Counted from the first letter of the stretch, positions 52,831 to 61,930 are shown. The stretch: DNA of 64,000 nucleotides from Microaerobacter geothermalis (GCF_021608135.1 NZ_JAKIHL010000012.1:1-64000); one strand, 5' to 3'. Notes: generated by a model from the sequence alone, not told the origin. Numbers and translations: made by a program.

Positions 52831-53838
52831 ATGAAGGCATTTTTAGAGAGAAAAAATATAAAATTGTCTGCCGAAAGATATTTTATTACATCATTAAACT
52901 ATATGGCACTTGGCCTGTTTTCCTCTTTAATCATTGGTCTAATCTTAAAAGTAATCGGGGAACAGTCAGGCTGGAATTGGCTGGTTGAGAGTGGAAAATT
53001 AGCCATGTCTATGATGGGTCCGGCCATTGGAGTGGCGGTAGCTTTCGGTTTAGAGGCTCCGCCGTTGGTTATTTTCTCATCTGTAATTACTGGATTGGCG
53101 GGAGCCCAATTGGGAGGACCGGCAGGAAGCTTTGTTGCAGCAGTATTTGGAGCGGAATTTGGAAAAATGGTATCCAAGGAAACGAAGGTGGATATCATTG
53201 TCACACCGATGGTCACGATTTTGGTGGGTCTAATGGTGGCACGTCTGATTGGCCCGGGAATCGACCAGTTGATGAAAAGCTTGGGATTATTTATCATGTG
53301 GGCTACAGAACTGCGCCCCATACTCATGGGAATTTTGGTGGCAACGGTGATGGGACTTGCCCTCACAGCACCGATATCCAGTGCAGCCATCGCGATTATG
53401 CTTGATTTAAAAGGGTTGGCCGCAGGAGCTGCTACAGTGGGCTGTGCTGCCCAAATGATCGGATTTGCCGTCAGCAGCTACCGGGAAAATGGAATAGGAG
53501 GGCTTCTTGCTCAAGGCTTGGGAACCTCCATGATTCAAATTCCAAACATCGTTAGAAATCCCTGGATCCTGCTCCCTCCCACGGTTGCCGGGGCAATTCT
53601 GGGCCCCATGGCTACCACGTGGTTTCAGATGGAGAATGTACCGACAGGGGCTGGAATGGGAACCAGTGGATTAGTGGGACAATTTGGCACTGTTGCCGCT
53701 ATGGGTCTCTCATCTGAAGTGATAGTTAAAATCTTGTTGCTTCAATTTTTCCTTCCGGCTCTTATCTCACTGATTTTCTCAGAGCTGTTAAGAAAATGGG
53801 GAAAAATAAAATACGGGGATATGACCTTACGGGGATAA
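52831..53838 (+). CDS. PTS EIIC-like membrane protein (PTS_EIIC_2 family)
   Basis: A 335-residue membrane protein with about nine spans, Gly/Ala-rich: GLAGAQLGGPAGSFVAAVFGAEFGKMVSKETKVDIIVTP (residues about 90-128) and GMGTSGLVGQFGTVAAMG near 272-290 are family features. It lacks the EIIA/EIIB phosphorylation domains and none lies nearby, so it may be a transporter or regulator of another type. The start is ATG 52831 with GAGGAG ten bases upstream. The RluA gene follows by 18 bases. Confidence 0.75.
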   Translation: MKAFLERKNIKLSAERYFITSLNYMALGLFSSLIIGLILKVIGEQSGWNWLVESGKLAMSMMGPAIGVAVAFGLEAPPLVIFSSVITGLAGAQLGGPAGSFVAAVFGAEFGKMVSKETKVDIIVTPMVTILVGLMVARLIGPGIDQLMKSLGLFIMWATELRPILMGILVATVMGLALTAPISSAAIAIMLDLKGLAAGAATVGCAAQMIGFAVSSYRENGIGGLLAQGLGTSMIQIPNIVRNPWILLPPTVAGAILGPMATTWFQMENVPTGAGMGTSGLVGQFGTVAAMGLSSEVIVKILLLQFFLPALISLIFSELLRKWGKIKYGDMTLRG

Positions 53839-53856
53839 TTGGAGGTGTGCAGCAAG

Positions 53857-54771
53857 ATGCCGCAGATCAAAGGGAAATGGCTTGAATACATCATAGGGGA
53901 AGAGGAAGGGGGATGTCTCCTCCAGGAAGTGTTAAAGGAGAAACTGTTGATCTCCCGACGAATGGTGAACAGACTAACCCGCAAAGAGGGTATCAAATTA
54001 AACGGCCGAAATCCTTATTTAAAAAGAATGGTTAAGCCGGGAGATAAAATCCAGATATTAGTAGAGGGAGGAGCAAAAAGCAGCAATTTAATTCCTGAAG
54101 ACATCTCTTTTGATATTTTGTATGAAGATGAAGCGATCATTGTCGTCAACAAACCGCCCAATTTAATGGTTCATCCGGTGAAATTAGGGCAAAGCGGAAC
54201 GTTGGCGAATGGGTTGCTTTATCATTGGGAAAAGAAAGGGGTCACGCCTGGTGTTCACCCTATCCACCGTCTGGATAAAGATACCTCGGGAGCCATCTTA
54301 ATTGCCAAATCGGGATATCTTCACCAATTGTTGGATCGGCAGTTAAAAGAAGGTGAAATCATTCGGGTCTATACCGCCGTTGCTGAGGGACAATTTCTTG
54401 AAAAAAAAGGGACCATTACATATCCCATCGCAAGAAGCACAGAACATCCGATTAAAAGAATCGTCTCTTCCACTGGTGATGAAGCCATTACCCATTATCA
54501 GGTAGTTGAACAATATGGACAAGGGGCGTTGCTTCGGCTTCAACTGGAAACAGGAAGAACTCATCAAATACGAATTCATTTAAGCCATCTGGGCCACCCA
54601 CTGTTTGGAGATACTTTGTACGGAGGACGAACAGAATGGATTGATAGACAGGCCCTCCATTCCCAATCCATTCGGTTCTTTCACCCGGTTTCGAAAAAAG
54701 AGATGTTATTTGAAGCACCGCTTCCAAAGGATATTGTCCAACTTATAGAAAATCTTCAAAAAGCCCGGTGA
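53857..54771 (+). CDS. RluA family pseudouridine synthase
   Basis: A 304-residue enzyme with an N-terminal S4-like RNA-binding region (LLISRRMVNRLTRKEGIKLNG) and the catalytic motif HPIHRLDKDTSGAILIAK (Asp about 141). GRTHQIRIHLSHLGHPLFGDTLYGG near residue 235 is the second family motif. It isomerises uridines in 23S rRNA or tRNA; the target is not resolved. GGAGGTG nine bases before ATG 53857 fixes the start. Confidence 0.9.
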   Translation: MPQIKGKWLEYIIGEEEGGCLLQEVLKEKLLISRRMVNRLTRKEGIKLNGRNPYLKRMVKPGDKIQILVEGGAKSSNLIPEDISFDILYEDEAIIVVNKPPNLMVHPVKLGQSGTLANGLLYHWEKKGVTPGVHPIHRLDKDTSGAILIAKSGYLHQLLDRQLKEGEIIRVYTAVAEGQFLEKKGTITYPIARSTEHPIKRIVSSTGDEAITHYQVVEQYGQGALLRLQLETGRTHQIRIHLSHLGHPLFGDTLYGGRTEWIDRQALHSQSIRFFHPVSKKEMLFEAPLPKDIVQLIENLQKAR

Positions 54772-54819
54772 ATCTTGCCCAGTATCTAACCCCACTAATA
54801 TTCGCGATTATGAATCTTG

Positions 54820-54893
54820 AGATAAGTGGCGGGAGGCTCCTGGACAAGTTTAACTAAACAGGTAGAAAAGAAAACTACACCTGAAGTAAGTTT
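54820..54893 (-). repeat. Partial fold-back repeat: outer arm and tail hairpin
   Basis: GATAAGTGGCGGGAGGCTCC, TGGACAAGTT, TAACTAAACAGGTAG and CTACACCTGAAGTAAGTTT match the outer arm and tail seen at 32685-32820 with substitutions; the GGTAG/CTACACC pair forms the tail hairpin. The core and unit are missing. Between 54894 and 55012 no other feature was seen except TTGTAAATGTTACAG-type AT-rich DNA and the RBS of the next gene. Confidence 0.6.
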
Positions 54894-55012
54894 ACTATGC
54901 AGGAGCGCTATATTTGTAAATGTTACAGATTTTTAAAAAATCCCGGAACCCATGGACAGTGAAATATGAAATGGTTACAGTTAACGTATAGGGGGATGGG
55001 AGGGCGTTTTAC

Positions 55013-56176
55013 TTGAAAATCAAGACATCTCTTTTTTTGTTTTTTGTTGTTTTGTTAATTCTAAATACAGGAGCGTTATTAATCACCTTCATCCACGATG
55101 AGAATATGGGAAAGAAGATTAATCTGGCTGGTAAACAGCGGATGCTGGCAGAAGAAATCACGAATCAAGTGTATCAGCTGTATCTATCGGAACCTGATCA
55201 AATAGAGGAACAAAAGAATGAAGTGTTTACGGTGGTAAGAGCCTTTGACTTGGGATTGTCCATATTGGAAACAGGAGATATTGAATTGGACATCTCGCCA
55301 AGTAGGGATAAAGAAGTGATTGCTGTTCTGAAGGATATCCGAAGTTTTTGGGGAAGTTACAAACTAAAACTGGCTGAAATCATGAATAGCCCCTTGGATA
55401 AGGAACAAATCAACCATTTATTAAATGACCATAATCAGCTCATTTCTTTTTCAAATCAAATGGTTAACCTTTTGGAGCAGGAGGACCGTCAAAGAATTGA
55501 AACCCTTCGATGGCTTCAGGGGACTGTGCTTCTCATTACAATCATTTACATTCTGATTTGTTGGGTGCTCATTTCCCGGAAAATGTCTGATCCGATCATT
55601 CGCTTGGCGGAATATTTATATGACCAGCTATCATCAACGGATTCCGACTCGGAGATCAAAAATCTCCTTCACCGCCTGTTTTGGTCCGGGAAGAAATTTA
55701 GGGAACTGGCTGAAAGGGATAAAGAAAGCAATACTCTGACAAAGGCAAGTTTCTTACAAGGAGTTCGGGAGTTGCTTTTACAATCCCATCTTCGGGATGA
55801 ATCGATAACCTTATGCCTTTTTAATATTCCGTCCGATTACGAAGGATATGAAAAGGATTTTTGCATGGTTGTCAGAAGCTGTTTGAGGGACGATGATTTG
55901 TTAGGAAGAGTCGATAAAAGCAGGTTTGCCATCCTGTTGCAAAAAGCAAATAAAAAACAGGCAGAAGAGGTTATGGGAAGAATATTAAAACGAATTCAGG
56001 TATATCCCTTTACAACCGGCTCAAAAATCAAACTGGACAACTGGAAGGTGGGTCTTTCGTCTGCACCGGAAAGTGGTGTTTGTCCTGAACGACTGCTGGC
56101 AGAAGCTGAGAGGCAATTGAACTCTCTAGAATCGGTTCAAACTGCAAATATAAACATAGAAAAAGCGATTCCCTAA
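55013..56176 (+). CDS. Membrane protein with PilJ-type sensor and degenerate GGDEF domain
   Basis: A 387-residue protein; start TTG 55013 with GGGAGGG upstream. TM1 residues 5-25, then the PilJ/NarX-type input module with INLAGKQRMLAEEITNQVY (residues 36-54), TM2 near 168-190, and a C-terminal region (about 225-387) with a GGDEF fold: LTKASFLQGVRELL at the start, RVDKSRFAILL where active diguanylate cyclases have GG(D/E)EF, and KRIQVYPFTTGSKIKLDNWKVGLSS toward the end. Loss of the GGDEF residues means it should not make c-di-GMP. It may bind a nucleotide or serve as a docking module. Terminator follows within the repeat fragment. Confidence 0.75.
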   Translation: MKIKTSLFLFFVVLLILNTGALLITFIHDENMGKKINLAGKQRMLAEEITNQVYQLYLSEPDQIEEQKNEVFTVVRAFDLGLSILETGDIELDISPSRDKEVIAVLKDIRSFWGSYKLKLAEIMNSPLDKEQINHLLNDHNQLISFSNQMVNLLEQEDRQRIETLRWLQGTVLLITIIYILICWVLISRKMSDPIIRLAEYLYDQLSSTDSDSEIKNLLHRLFWSGKKFRELAERDKESNTLTKASFLQGVRELLLQSHLRDESITLCLFNIPSDYEGYEKDFCMVVRSCLRDDDLLGRVDKSRFAILLQKANKKQAEEVMGRILKRIQVYPFTTGSKIKLDNWKVGLSSAPESGVCPERLLAEAERQLNSLESVQTANINIEKAIP

Positions 56177-56228
56177 TGGTGGAACTACACATACATGACC
56201 CTTATTTTAGGGAATCGCGGTTTTGTTC
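56163..56228. terminator. Bidirectional terminator with a repeat fragment in its loop
   Basis: GCGATTCCCTAA (56166-56177) pairs perfectly with TTAGGGAATCGC (56206-56217), flanked by AAAAA before and GGTTTTGTTC after. It serves the convergent PilJ/GGDEF-like and GH18 genes. The loop contains GGTGGAACTACACATACATG then ACCC, which resembles GGAACTAAACTTACATGACC of the repeat unit, suggesting that a unit inserted and decayed here. Confidence 0.85.
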
Positions 56229-57732
56229 AATTTAGGATACGATTTAAAATAGCACTTACTTCTCCCCGTGTAACGGGTTGATCGGGTTTAAACAGGCCGT
56301 TTTCATATCCATTGATGACTCCTGACATCTGGAGGGTGGAGATGGCTTTCTCTGCCCAGTGGCCCACAATGTCCGGGAACATTCTTTTTTCTTCGCTTGT
56401 GTTAAAAGAAAATGAGCGACTTAATATGGCAGCCAATTCGGCTCTGGTAACCGGATGTGCCGGTTTAAAGGTTCCGTCAGGATATCCCTTCATCAATCCG
56501 TATAAGGAGATGGTCCCAATGGATGAAGAAGACCATCTTTCCATGGGAACGTCAGAAAAGGGGAATCCTTTTTTATCCGGAAGCTTCATGACTCTTTTAA
56601 GAAGTTGGGCCATTTCTTCTCTTGTTATGGTTTGGTTGGGTCTAAAGGTGCCATCCTGATATCCATTAATGAGATGGAGCCGGTTTAAAGATAGGATCGC
56701 ATCTCTCCCCCAATAGGTTGAAATATCCCGGAAGGGATTATTCTGATATCGATCAACTTTAAACCAAAAGGCAGGATCTTCTTGACCCAATCTCCATGCT
56801 CCCCACCCGGCCAATTGATATTGATTGACCAACTGCAATTTTTGGGTTAAACTTCTTTCGTTTTCATACCAAATTTCATAAAGAAAGTTTCCACGTTTAT
56901 CATATAGTTTGACATAGGGTACCTGGTTTTCTCCATCCCAGCCGGGCTTGCCGCCGTATGTCGAGATAAGATTTTCAATTTGAGAATAATTGATTCCTTT
57001 TCCTTTGCTGCCGGATGACCAGGTTCGCCCATAAAAAGGAAGGCCCAAGATGATTTTTTCAGGCGGAATGATTTTCGTTAGATAATCCAGAGATTCCTTT
57101 ATCCAGGGTATTCCTGCGACTGGCCCGGGTGGGCTCCCTTCATAGTGCTGGTCATAGGTCATCACATATATGTAATCGGCGATCTTTCCGATTGCTTCAT
57201 AATCGAAGGACGCGAACCATCCTGTACTTTGATTTCCTGATACGGGAGGGATGGCAACAGTCACTGTTTTTCCAAGGGGTTGTAATTTATCCGCCAGCTT
57301 TTTTATGAATTGGGTTTGCAAATCCCTTTCACTCTCTGTCAGGTTTTCAATATCATAATTGAGGCCATCCAAATCATAGGATACGATGGACTTTACCAGT
57401 TGCGCCACAATCTGATCCTGGTTTTTTAATGCAAGAATCCCCGACTGCCTGTTCCAATGGTTGCTGATAAAAGGAATTATCTTTTTTCCGGTTTCTCGTA
57501 TATACTTAACAAGGCTTTCATTTACATCGATTGTCAATTGACCATCCTTATTTAAAACAAAGAAATTAGGTGAAACAATTTCCACTTTATCCTTCGTGAT
57601 ATTCAATTGTTTAATGTATGTATTAGTAGTTCCTCCGTATAAATAAACTAGGGTTTGCTGAGGAATATGGGCTCCACTTGCCAACGATGGAAAAAGAAAT
57701 AAGAAGAACAACAGATATACAATTTTTTTCAT
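56227..57732 (-). CDS. Secreted GH18 family glycosidase with three SLH domains
   Basis: A 501-residue surface protein. Signal peptide residues 1-19 (SLASGAH). GH18 catalytic domain to about residue 325 with the DxxDxDxE motif DGLNYDIE (residues 122-129, catalytic Glu about 129), VMTYDQHYEGSPPGP and GLPFYGRTWSS. Three SLH repeats follow (about 334-385, 393-445, 450-500), each with F.D...W....I..L...G.I.GY.DG.FKP...(V/I)TR.E. The enzyme likely hydrolyses a GlcNAc polymer and is anchored to the S-layer or cell-wall pyruvylated polymer. The resemblance to SleL/YaaH-type spore cortex enzymes is limited to the GH18 fold; LysM repeats are absent. Confidence 0.9.
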   Translation of the reverse strand: MKKIVYLLFFLFLFPSLASGAHIPQQTLVYLYGGTTNTYIKQLNITKDKVEIVSPNFFVLNKDGQLTIDVNESLVKYIRETGKKIIPFISNHWNRQSGILALKNQDQIVAQLVKSIVSYDLDGLNYDIENLTESERDLQTQFIKKLADKLQPLGKTVTVAIPPVSGNQSTGWFASFDYEAIGKIADYIYVMTYDQHYEGSPPGPVAGIPWIKESLDYLTKIIPPEKIILGLPFYGRTWSSGSKGKGINYSQIENLISTYGGKPGWDGENQVPYVKLYDKRGNFLYEIWYENERSLTQKLQLVNQYQLAGWGAWRLGQEDPAFWFKVDRYQNNPFRDISTYWGRDAILSLNRLHLINGYQDGTFRPNQTITREEMAQLLKRVMKLPDKKGFPFSDVPMERWSSSSIGTISLYGLMKGYPDGTFKPAHPVTRAELAAILSRSFSFNTSEEKRMFPDIVGHWAEKAISTLQMSGVINGYENGLFKPDQPVTRGEVSAILNRILN

Positions 57733-57848
57733 TTTGTTTCTCCCATTCTCCCATTGATTTATTTTATTTTTGCCCGAAGGCTAACCGTTTCCTATATCAT
57801 AAAATAAATGGTTTACACATGCTTTAGTAAATCATTGGCAATTTTGGA

Positions 57849-57910
57849 TGTGGCGCTAAGACTTCGGATAAGTTAAAATATATAGACGGAACTAAACATT
57901 CACTAAGGAA
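57849..57910 (-). repeat. Partial fold-back repeat
   Basis: TGTGGCGCTAAGACTTCGGA then TAAGTT matches the outer arm of other copies, followed 12 bases later by GACGGAACTAAACATTCACT and AAGGA, the inner arm. The core and right half are missing. It lies 30 bases upstream of the carbonic anhydrase gene. Confidence 0.65.
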
Positions 57911-57940
57911 TATAATACATGGTTGAAGGAGATGGGACCA

Positions 57941-58546
57941 TTGGAAAAGAGGAATCATCCAAACCTGTTGGATCAAATTTTGGAGCATAATCGGAAATTT
58001 GTTGAAAATAAAGAAAAGTTTGATATTCCTTTGTATCATCCGGTCAGCAAGATTCCTAGCAAACAATTGGCTGTGTTTACCTGTATGGATACTAGGCTGG
58101 TTGAGTTTTTGGAGGATGCTTTGGGGATCAGACGTGGAGATGCCAAGGTAATCAAAAATGCCGGCAATACGGTGACTCGTCCTTTTGGAGCCTCTATCCG
58201 CAGCTTAATGATATCTATATTTGAATTGGGGGTAAAAGAGATTATCGTGATTGGTCATAAGGATTGCGGAATGGCTGCAGCCACTGCCCAAGGATTAAAG
58301 GAAAAAATGTTGAACCGGGGTATTTCACCAGATGCGATCAAAGTGATTGAAGATGAACTGGAGCAATGGGTGGACACCTTTCATCATCCTATTGAAAATG
58401 TACATGAAGTGGTAAAAAAGATAAGGGACAACCCATTTATTCCTAAGGATGTCCCTGTTCATGGCTTGATTTTTTGTCCGGAGGATGGTCGTGTGGAATT
58501 AATTGTTAATGGCTATGAGGCAATGATAAACGATGAAGCACAGTGA
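57941..58546 (+). CDS. Beta-carbonic anhydrase
   Basis: A 201-residue beta-class carbonic anhydrase. Zinc ligands Cys 48, His 106 and Cys 109 are visible in FTCMDTRL and GHKDCGM, with catalytic Asp-Arg pair D50/R52. NAGNTVTRPFGASIRSL (residues 74-90) is also family-typical. It interconverts CO2 and bicarbonate in the cytoplasm. The start is TTG 57941, nine bases after AAGGAG; an in-frame TTG at 57923 is rejected. Its stop lies four bases from that of the substrate-binding protein on the other strand, with no separate terminator seen. Confidence 0.93.
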   Translation: MEKRNHPNLLDQILEHNRKFVENKEKFDIPLYHPVSKIPSKQLAVFTCMDTRLVEFLEDALGIRRGDAKVIKNAGNTVTRPFGASIRSLMISIFELGVKEIIVIGHKDCGMAAATAQGLKEKMLNRGISPDAIKVIEDELEQWVDTFHHPIENVHEVVKKIRDNPFIPKDVPVHGLIFCPEDGRVELIVNGYEAMINDEAQ

Positions 58547-58550
58547 TATA

Positions 58551-59573
58551 TTATTTTACGCTGTCCAGCAGAGATAAATCTACAAACCCGTTCAAGTTGG
58601 CTTCACCTTTAATGAAGCCTAATTTTTTTGAAGCATCGGCAAATTCCTGAAGCACTTGGCTATCCAGGTCATAGGTATAAGAAACCCGCTTAAAGGAAGA
58701 TTCGAGAATATCTGTAGGTAGTTCTTTTTTGGCAATTTCTTTAATGGTCTCCTGCACAATCTGAATGCTCTCAACTTTGTTGTTATTAATAAAGTCAATA
58801 CTTTTAATGTGTCCCTTTAAGATGCTTTTTACTAATTCAGGGTTGTCCTTTAAGATATTCCCGTTTGTGACAAGAATGGTATCAGAAAGCTTTCCTCCCC
58901 ACGGAACCTGATCCCAATCGGCAAATACAATGGCTCCGGCTTTTTGTTCCATTTGGGAAGCCCATGGTTCTGAAACCGCAGCCACATCAATCTGTCCTTG
59001 TTGAAGCAGACCTAACATTTCGGCAGGTGCCATTGGGCGTTGTTCTACTGAACCGCCCCTGGCTTTGTTAACCAATCCAACACTTTCCATGGCGGTTTGT
59101 AAGGAAATATCATGGGTACACCCGATGGCAGGAGTAGAGTAAATTTTTCCATCTAAATCAGCGACGGATGTAACGCCGGATGACTTGCTCGCTACAAACA
59201 CAATTCCTCCGGTACTGACTCCAGCAATGGCTTTTACATCTGCCCCTTTTAAAAATCGGTTTATGGATGGACCAGGTCCGACATAACCGAAATCAAGCTG
59301 CCCTGTCATTAGGGCATCCATAAAGAGGGAGCCATTGGGAAAAATTTTGGTTTCCACTTTAACACCATCGCCCAACTCTTCCTGGAAAAACCCCTTTTTC
59401 AGCCCAATCATGGCTGGGGCATGGGTAACATTAGGGAAATATCCTATAGTTACCACTTTCTTGTCAGCGATGGTTACCTTGCTGTCTTCCGAATTTGTTG
59501 CAGATTCACTACCGCAACCTGCTAACAACAGGAGCACCATACTCATTACTGCAAAAAACAACCATTTTTTCAT
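58551..59573 (-). CDS. SsuA/NitT-type ABC transporter substrate-binding lipoprotein
   Basis: A 340-residue lipoprotein with lipobox LLAGCGSES (Cys about 20) and an NMT1/SsuA fold: VTIGYFPNVTHAPAMIGLKKGFFQEEL, FPNGSLFMDALMTGQLDFGYVGPGPSINRFLKG and VAAVSEPWASQME. It captures an aliphatic sulfonate, taurine, nitrate or similar anion outside the membrane. The frame extends upstream to 60035, but this is overlap with the permease gene on another frame; AAGGAGAG precedes ATG at 59573. It is last in a three-gene operon on the minus strand. Confidence 0.88.
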   Translation of the reverse strand: MKKWLFFAVMSMVLLLLAGCGSESATNSEDSKVTIADKKVVTIGYFPNVTHAPAMIGLKKGFFQEELGDGVKVETKIFPNGSLFMDALMTGQLDFGYVGPGPSINRFLKGADVKAIAGVSTGGIVFVASKSSGVTSVADLDGKIYSTPAIGCTHDISLQTAMESVGLVNKARGGSVEQRPMAPAEMLGLLQQGQIDVAAVSEPWASQMEQKAGAIVFADWDQVPWGGKLSDTILVTNGNILKDNPELVKSILKGHIKSIDFINNNKVESIQIVQETIKEIAKKELPTDILESSFKRVSYTYDLDSQVLQEFADASKKLGFIKGEANLNGFVDLSLLDSVK

Positions 59574-59587
59574 TTTCTCAACTCTCC

Positions 59588-60346
59588 TTATCCTTTTTGT
59601 AATCCCCAACGGGTTAAAACTTTGTCTTCCAATTTTCGAAATACCATTTGATCCATGATGGATCCGATCATCGCGATAATCACCATCACCGCAATCACCA
59701 TTTCCATACTTCCCATTGCTCTTCCAAACATGAGGATTTGGCCTAATCCGGTTCCTGTTCCAATCAACTCCCCGGCCATTAAGGCCCTCCAGGCGAAGGC
59801 CCAAGCTAATCTTAATCCGGTGATAAAGTAGGGAAGGGCAGCAGGAATACTTACTTTCCAAAAAAGAGAGACTCCTTGGACACCCATCGTTTTGGCAGCC
59901 CTTAAGAAGATCGGCTGTACATTTTTTATTCCAGCGGTGGCATTTATCGTCATGGGCAGGGTTCCTCCTAAGGCCACAACAAATATAATGGAAGCTTCCC
60001 CCCCTTGAAACCACAACAGAGCCAACGGCAACCAAACAATGCTCGGGACACTTTGCAAAGCCAATACTAAAGACCCCAGTGTATCCTCCACCAACCGGAA
60101 TGTAGCAATGAAAATTCCCAAAATGGACCCTAACAGAAGAGCGATGGTGTAACCGATAGCCAGTCTTTTAAAGCTGGCTCCCAGGGCTATAATAAAGGTT
60201 CCATCTAAAGTACCCTCCAATAAGGCTTTAAACACGGTAACGGGGGATGGAAATAATAGAGATGGCCAAATTTCAAGCCTAAATATGACTTCCCATATCC
60301 CGATCAACAGACCAAGGAACACGGTTCTCTTTAATACGGTAGTCAT
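59588..60346 (-). CDS. SsuC-type ABC transporter permease
   Basis: A 252-residue permease with six spans. The EAA loop is AAKTMGVQGVSLFWKVSIPAALPYFITGLRLAWAFAWRALMAGEL (near residues 150-195), the SsuC/TauC/NrtB pattern. Its start overlaps the ATPase gene by 68 bases. The substrate is the same anion as the binding protein. Confidence 0.9.
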   Translation of the reverse strand: MTTVLKRTVFLGLLIGIWEVIFRLEIWPSLLFPSPVTVFKALLEGTLDGTFIIALGASFKRLAIGYTIALLLGSILGIFIATFRLVEDTLGSLVLALQSVPSIVWLPLALLWFQGGEASIIFVVALGGTLPMTINATAGIKNVQPIFLRAAKTMGVQGVSLFWKVSIPAALPYFITGLRLAWAFAWRALMAGELIGTGTGLGQILMFGRAMGSMEMVIAVMVIIAMIGSIMDQMVFRKLEDKVLTRWGLQKG

Positions 60347-61121
60347 GACCCATCTCCTCCTTTACCACTTTCTCAATCTCTTCTGCCAAAACATCCATAA
60401 TCTTTTCTTCCAGGTGCAAAAGAAGACGGTCACCGATCTCTCTCGGGCGCCCTGCTTTTACCTGAAATTCTTCTTTTATATTTCCGGGACGGGTTCCGAA
60501 TACCAATACCCGGTCAGATAGTTGAACGGCTTCCCTGATGTTATGGGTTACAAATAGGATGGTTTTTTTGGTGTTGAACCAAATGTCTTGCAGTTCTCTA
60601 TGTAGTACCATTCTCGTTTGTTCATCAAGGGCACCAAAGGGTTCATCCATCAATAGTATTTTGGGATCCAAAGCAAGGGCTCTAGCTATGGACACTCTCT
60701 GTTTCATTCCTCCGGATAATTCGTGGGGATAGGATTTGGCAAATCGGCTTAGATGGACAGTACGAAGGTGGGCCATCGCCACATCTTCCGCTTCTTTTTT
60801 CGAGAGTTTTTTGGATCGAAGGGCAAAAATGACATTTTCTAAAACGGTTAGCCAGGGAAATAAGGCGGCTTCTTGAAAAACCACTCCCCGGTCTATACCC
60901 GGTTTTTCAATTCTCTTTCCATCCAAAACCACCTCTCCGTCACTGGCTTGATCTAGTCCGGCAATGATATTTAATAAGGTTGATTTGCCACAGCCAGATG
61001 GTCCAAGAAATGAGACGAATTCTCCGTGGTTAATGGTTAGGTTAATTCGATCTAATACAAGAAGTTCTTTTCCGTCCTTCTGGAGAAAGGATTTGGAAAG
61101 TTGATTGATTTGTAGACCCAC
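60279..61121 (-). CDS. SsuB-type ABC transporter ATP-binding protein
   Basis: A 280-residue ATPase starting at GTG 61121 (GGAAGGAGGAG upstream). Walker [13 protein letters not shown]-loop FQEAALFPWLTVLENV, signature LSGGMKQRVSIARALA, Walker B LLMDEPFGALDEQTR and VTHNIREAVQLSDRV are intact. The C-terminal 55 residues (AGRPREIGDRLLLHLEEKI) are longer than in SsuB and overlap the permease start. It is first in the operon. Confidence 0.92.
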   Translation of the reverse strand: MGLQINQLSKSFLQKDGKELLVLDRINLTINHGEFVSFLGPSGCGKSTLLNIIAGLDQASDGEVVLDGKRIEKPGIDRGVVFQEAALFPWLTVLENVIFALRSKKLSKKEAEDVAMAHLRTVHLSRFAKSYPHELSGGMKQRVSIARALALDPKILLMDEPFGALDEQTRMVLHRELQDIWFNTKKTILFVTHNIREAVQLSDRVLVFGTRPGNIKEEFQVKAGRPREIGDRLLLHLEEKIMDVLAEEIEKVVKEEMGHDYRIKENRVPWSVDRDMGSHI

Positions 61122-61267
61122 GATTTCTCCTCCTTCCAAAAAATCAGATGATATGATGATCATGGGAAATTTCGTCAAACAAAAATCATAAATTCATATA
61201 AAAATAGTGTGAATTAAAAAAGGGAAGTTGTCAATACTTTTTTCTGGTCAAAATTAAAAAAATATAA
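61122..61267. other. Intergenic upstream of the SsuB-like gene
   Basis: AT-rich; holds the RBS of the ATPase gene and presumably its promoter. No riboswitch consensus was recognised. Confidence 0.3.
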
Positions 61268-61292
61268 AAAGGACGGGTTTGATTTCCCGTCC
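61268..61292 (-). terminator. Terminator of the YhcN-type gene
   Basis: GGACGGG and CCCGTCC pair around TTTGATTT; on the minus strand it is followed by TTTTTATATTTTTTT. Confidence 0.85.
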
Positions 61293-61312
61293 AGGTGATT
61301 GCATAAATGGGG

Positions 61313-61930
61313 CTATCTCATTGGTCTAGTTACTCCTCTTCTCATATCATTTAGAATCCCGTTGAAGTCATTCGTATCTAGGCGATTGTTATTCAGTCCG
61401 GCGATGCGTTGAGTGAATCGGCGGTCAGATGTAACAAAGACATCAAAACCGGGTTGAACACGATTTATTGCAGCTCGTACTTGGCTTTCGATTTGGTTGG
61501 CAGATTTTCTGCTTCTGCTGTCTACATCAATTCCAACGAGCACATTATTGCCGGAGATCAGAACGCTTGCATTATCCACGCCTCTAACCCTCGCTGCTGC
61601 ATCTGCCATTCTCTCCGCTAAATCATTGGTATTGTAGGCATTAAATCCCCTTGTACCAAAACGATTATTGCCAAAATTGTTCATGGGTCCAATGTTTGTT
61701 CCATAAGGACTGTAACGATTGTCGTAGCCATATGTTCCAGGCGTGACATAACGATTGTTGTAAGGTGTTACACCATAGGGACGAGTACCGTCAACACCAA
61801 GTGTTCCATAGTTATTTCGGTTATTGTCGTCAGGAGCAGCTCCACGATAATTGGCGCAGGCTGCCAAGGAAGAAACCACTAAAACTAATGCAAAGAGAAG
61901 CAACCACTTTTTTGCATAAATTTTTTTCAT
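61313..61930 (-). CDS. YhcN/YlaJ family sporulation lipoprotein
   Basis: A 205-residue lipoprotein: signal peptide ends VVSSLAACANY (lipobox LAAC, Cys about 23). The middle, residues 25-85, is Asn/Tyr/Gly-rich (NNRNNYGTLG). Residues 95-205 form the YhcN/YlaJ domain with DLAERMADAAARVRGVDNASVLISGNNVLVGIDV. The family is located in the inner spore membrane in Bacillus and matters in germination or spore structure. The start is ATG 61930 (GGAGGTGAAAGG upstream); a longer in-frame start at 61948 exists. Confidence 0.85.
   Translation of the reverse strand: MKKIYAKKWLLLFALVLVVSSLAACANYRGAAPDDNNRNNYGTLGVDGTRPYGVTPYNNRYVTPGTYGYDNRYSPYGTNIGPMNNFGNNRFGTRGFNAYNTNDLAERMADAAARVRGVDNASVLISGNNVLVGIDVDSRSRKSANQIESQVRAAINRVQPGFDVFVTSDRRFTQRIAGLNNNRLDTNDFNGILNDMRRGVTRPMR

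Noticed and set aside
59588-60035. N-terminal extension of the SsuA-like protein to 494 residues
   Set aside because: The extension runs through the permease gene in another frame; the lipoprotein signal peptide and RBS place the start at 59573.
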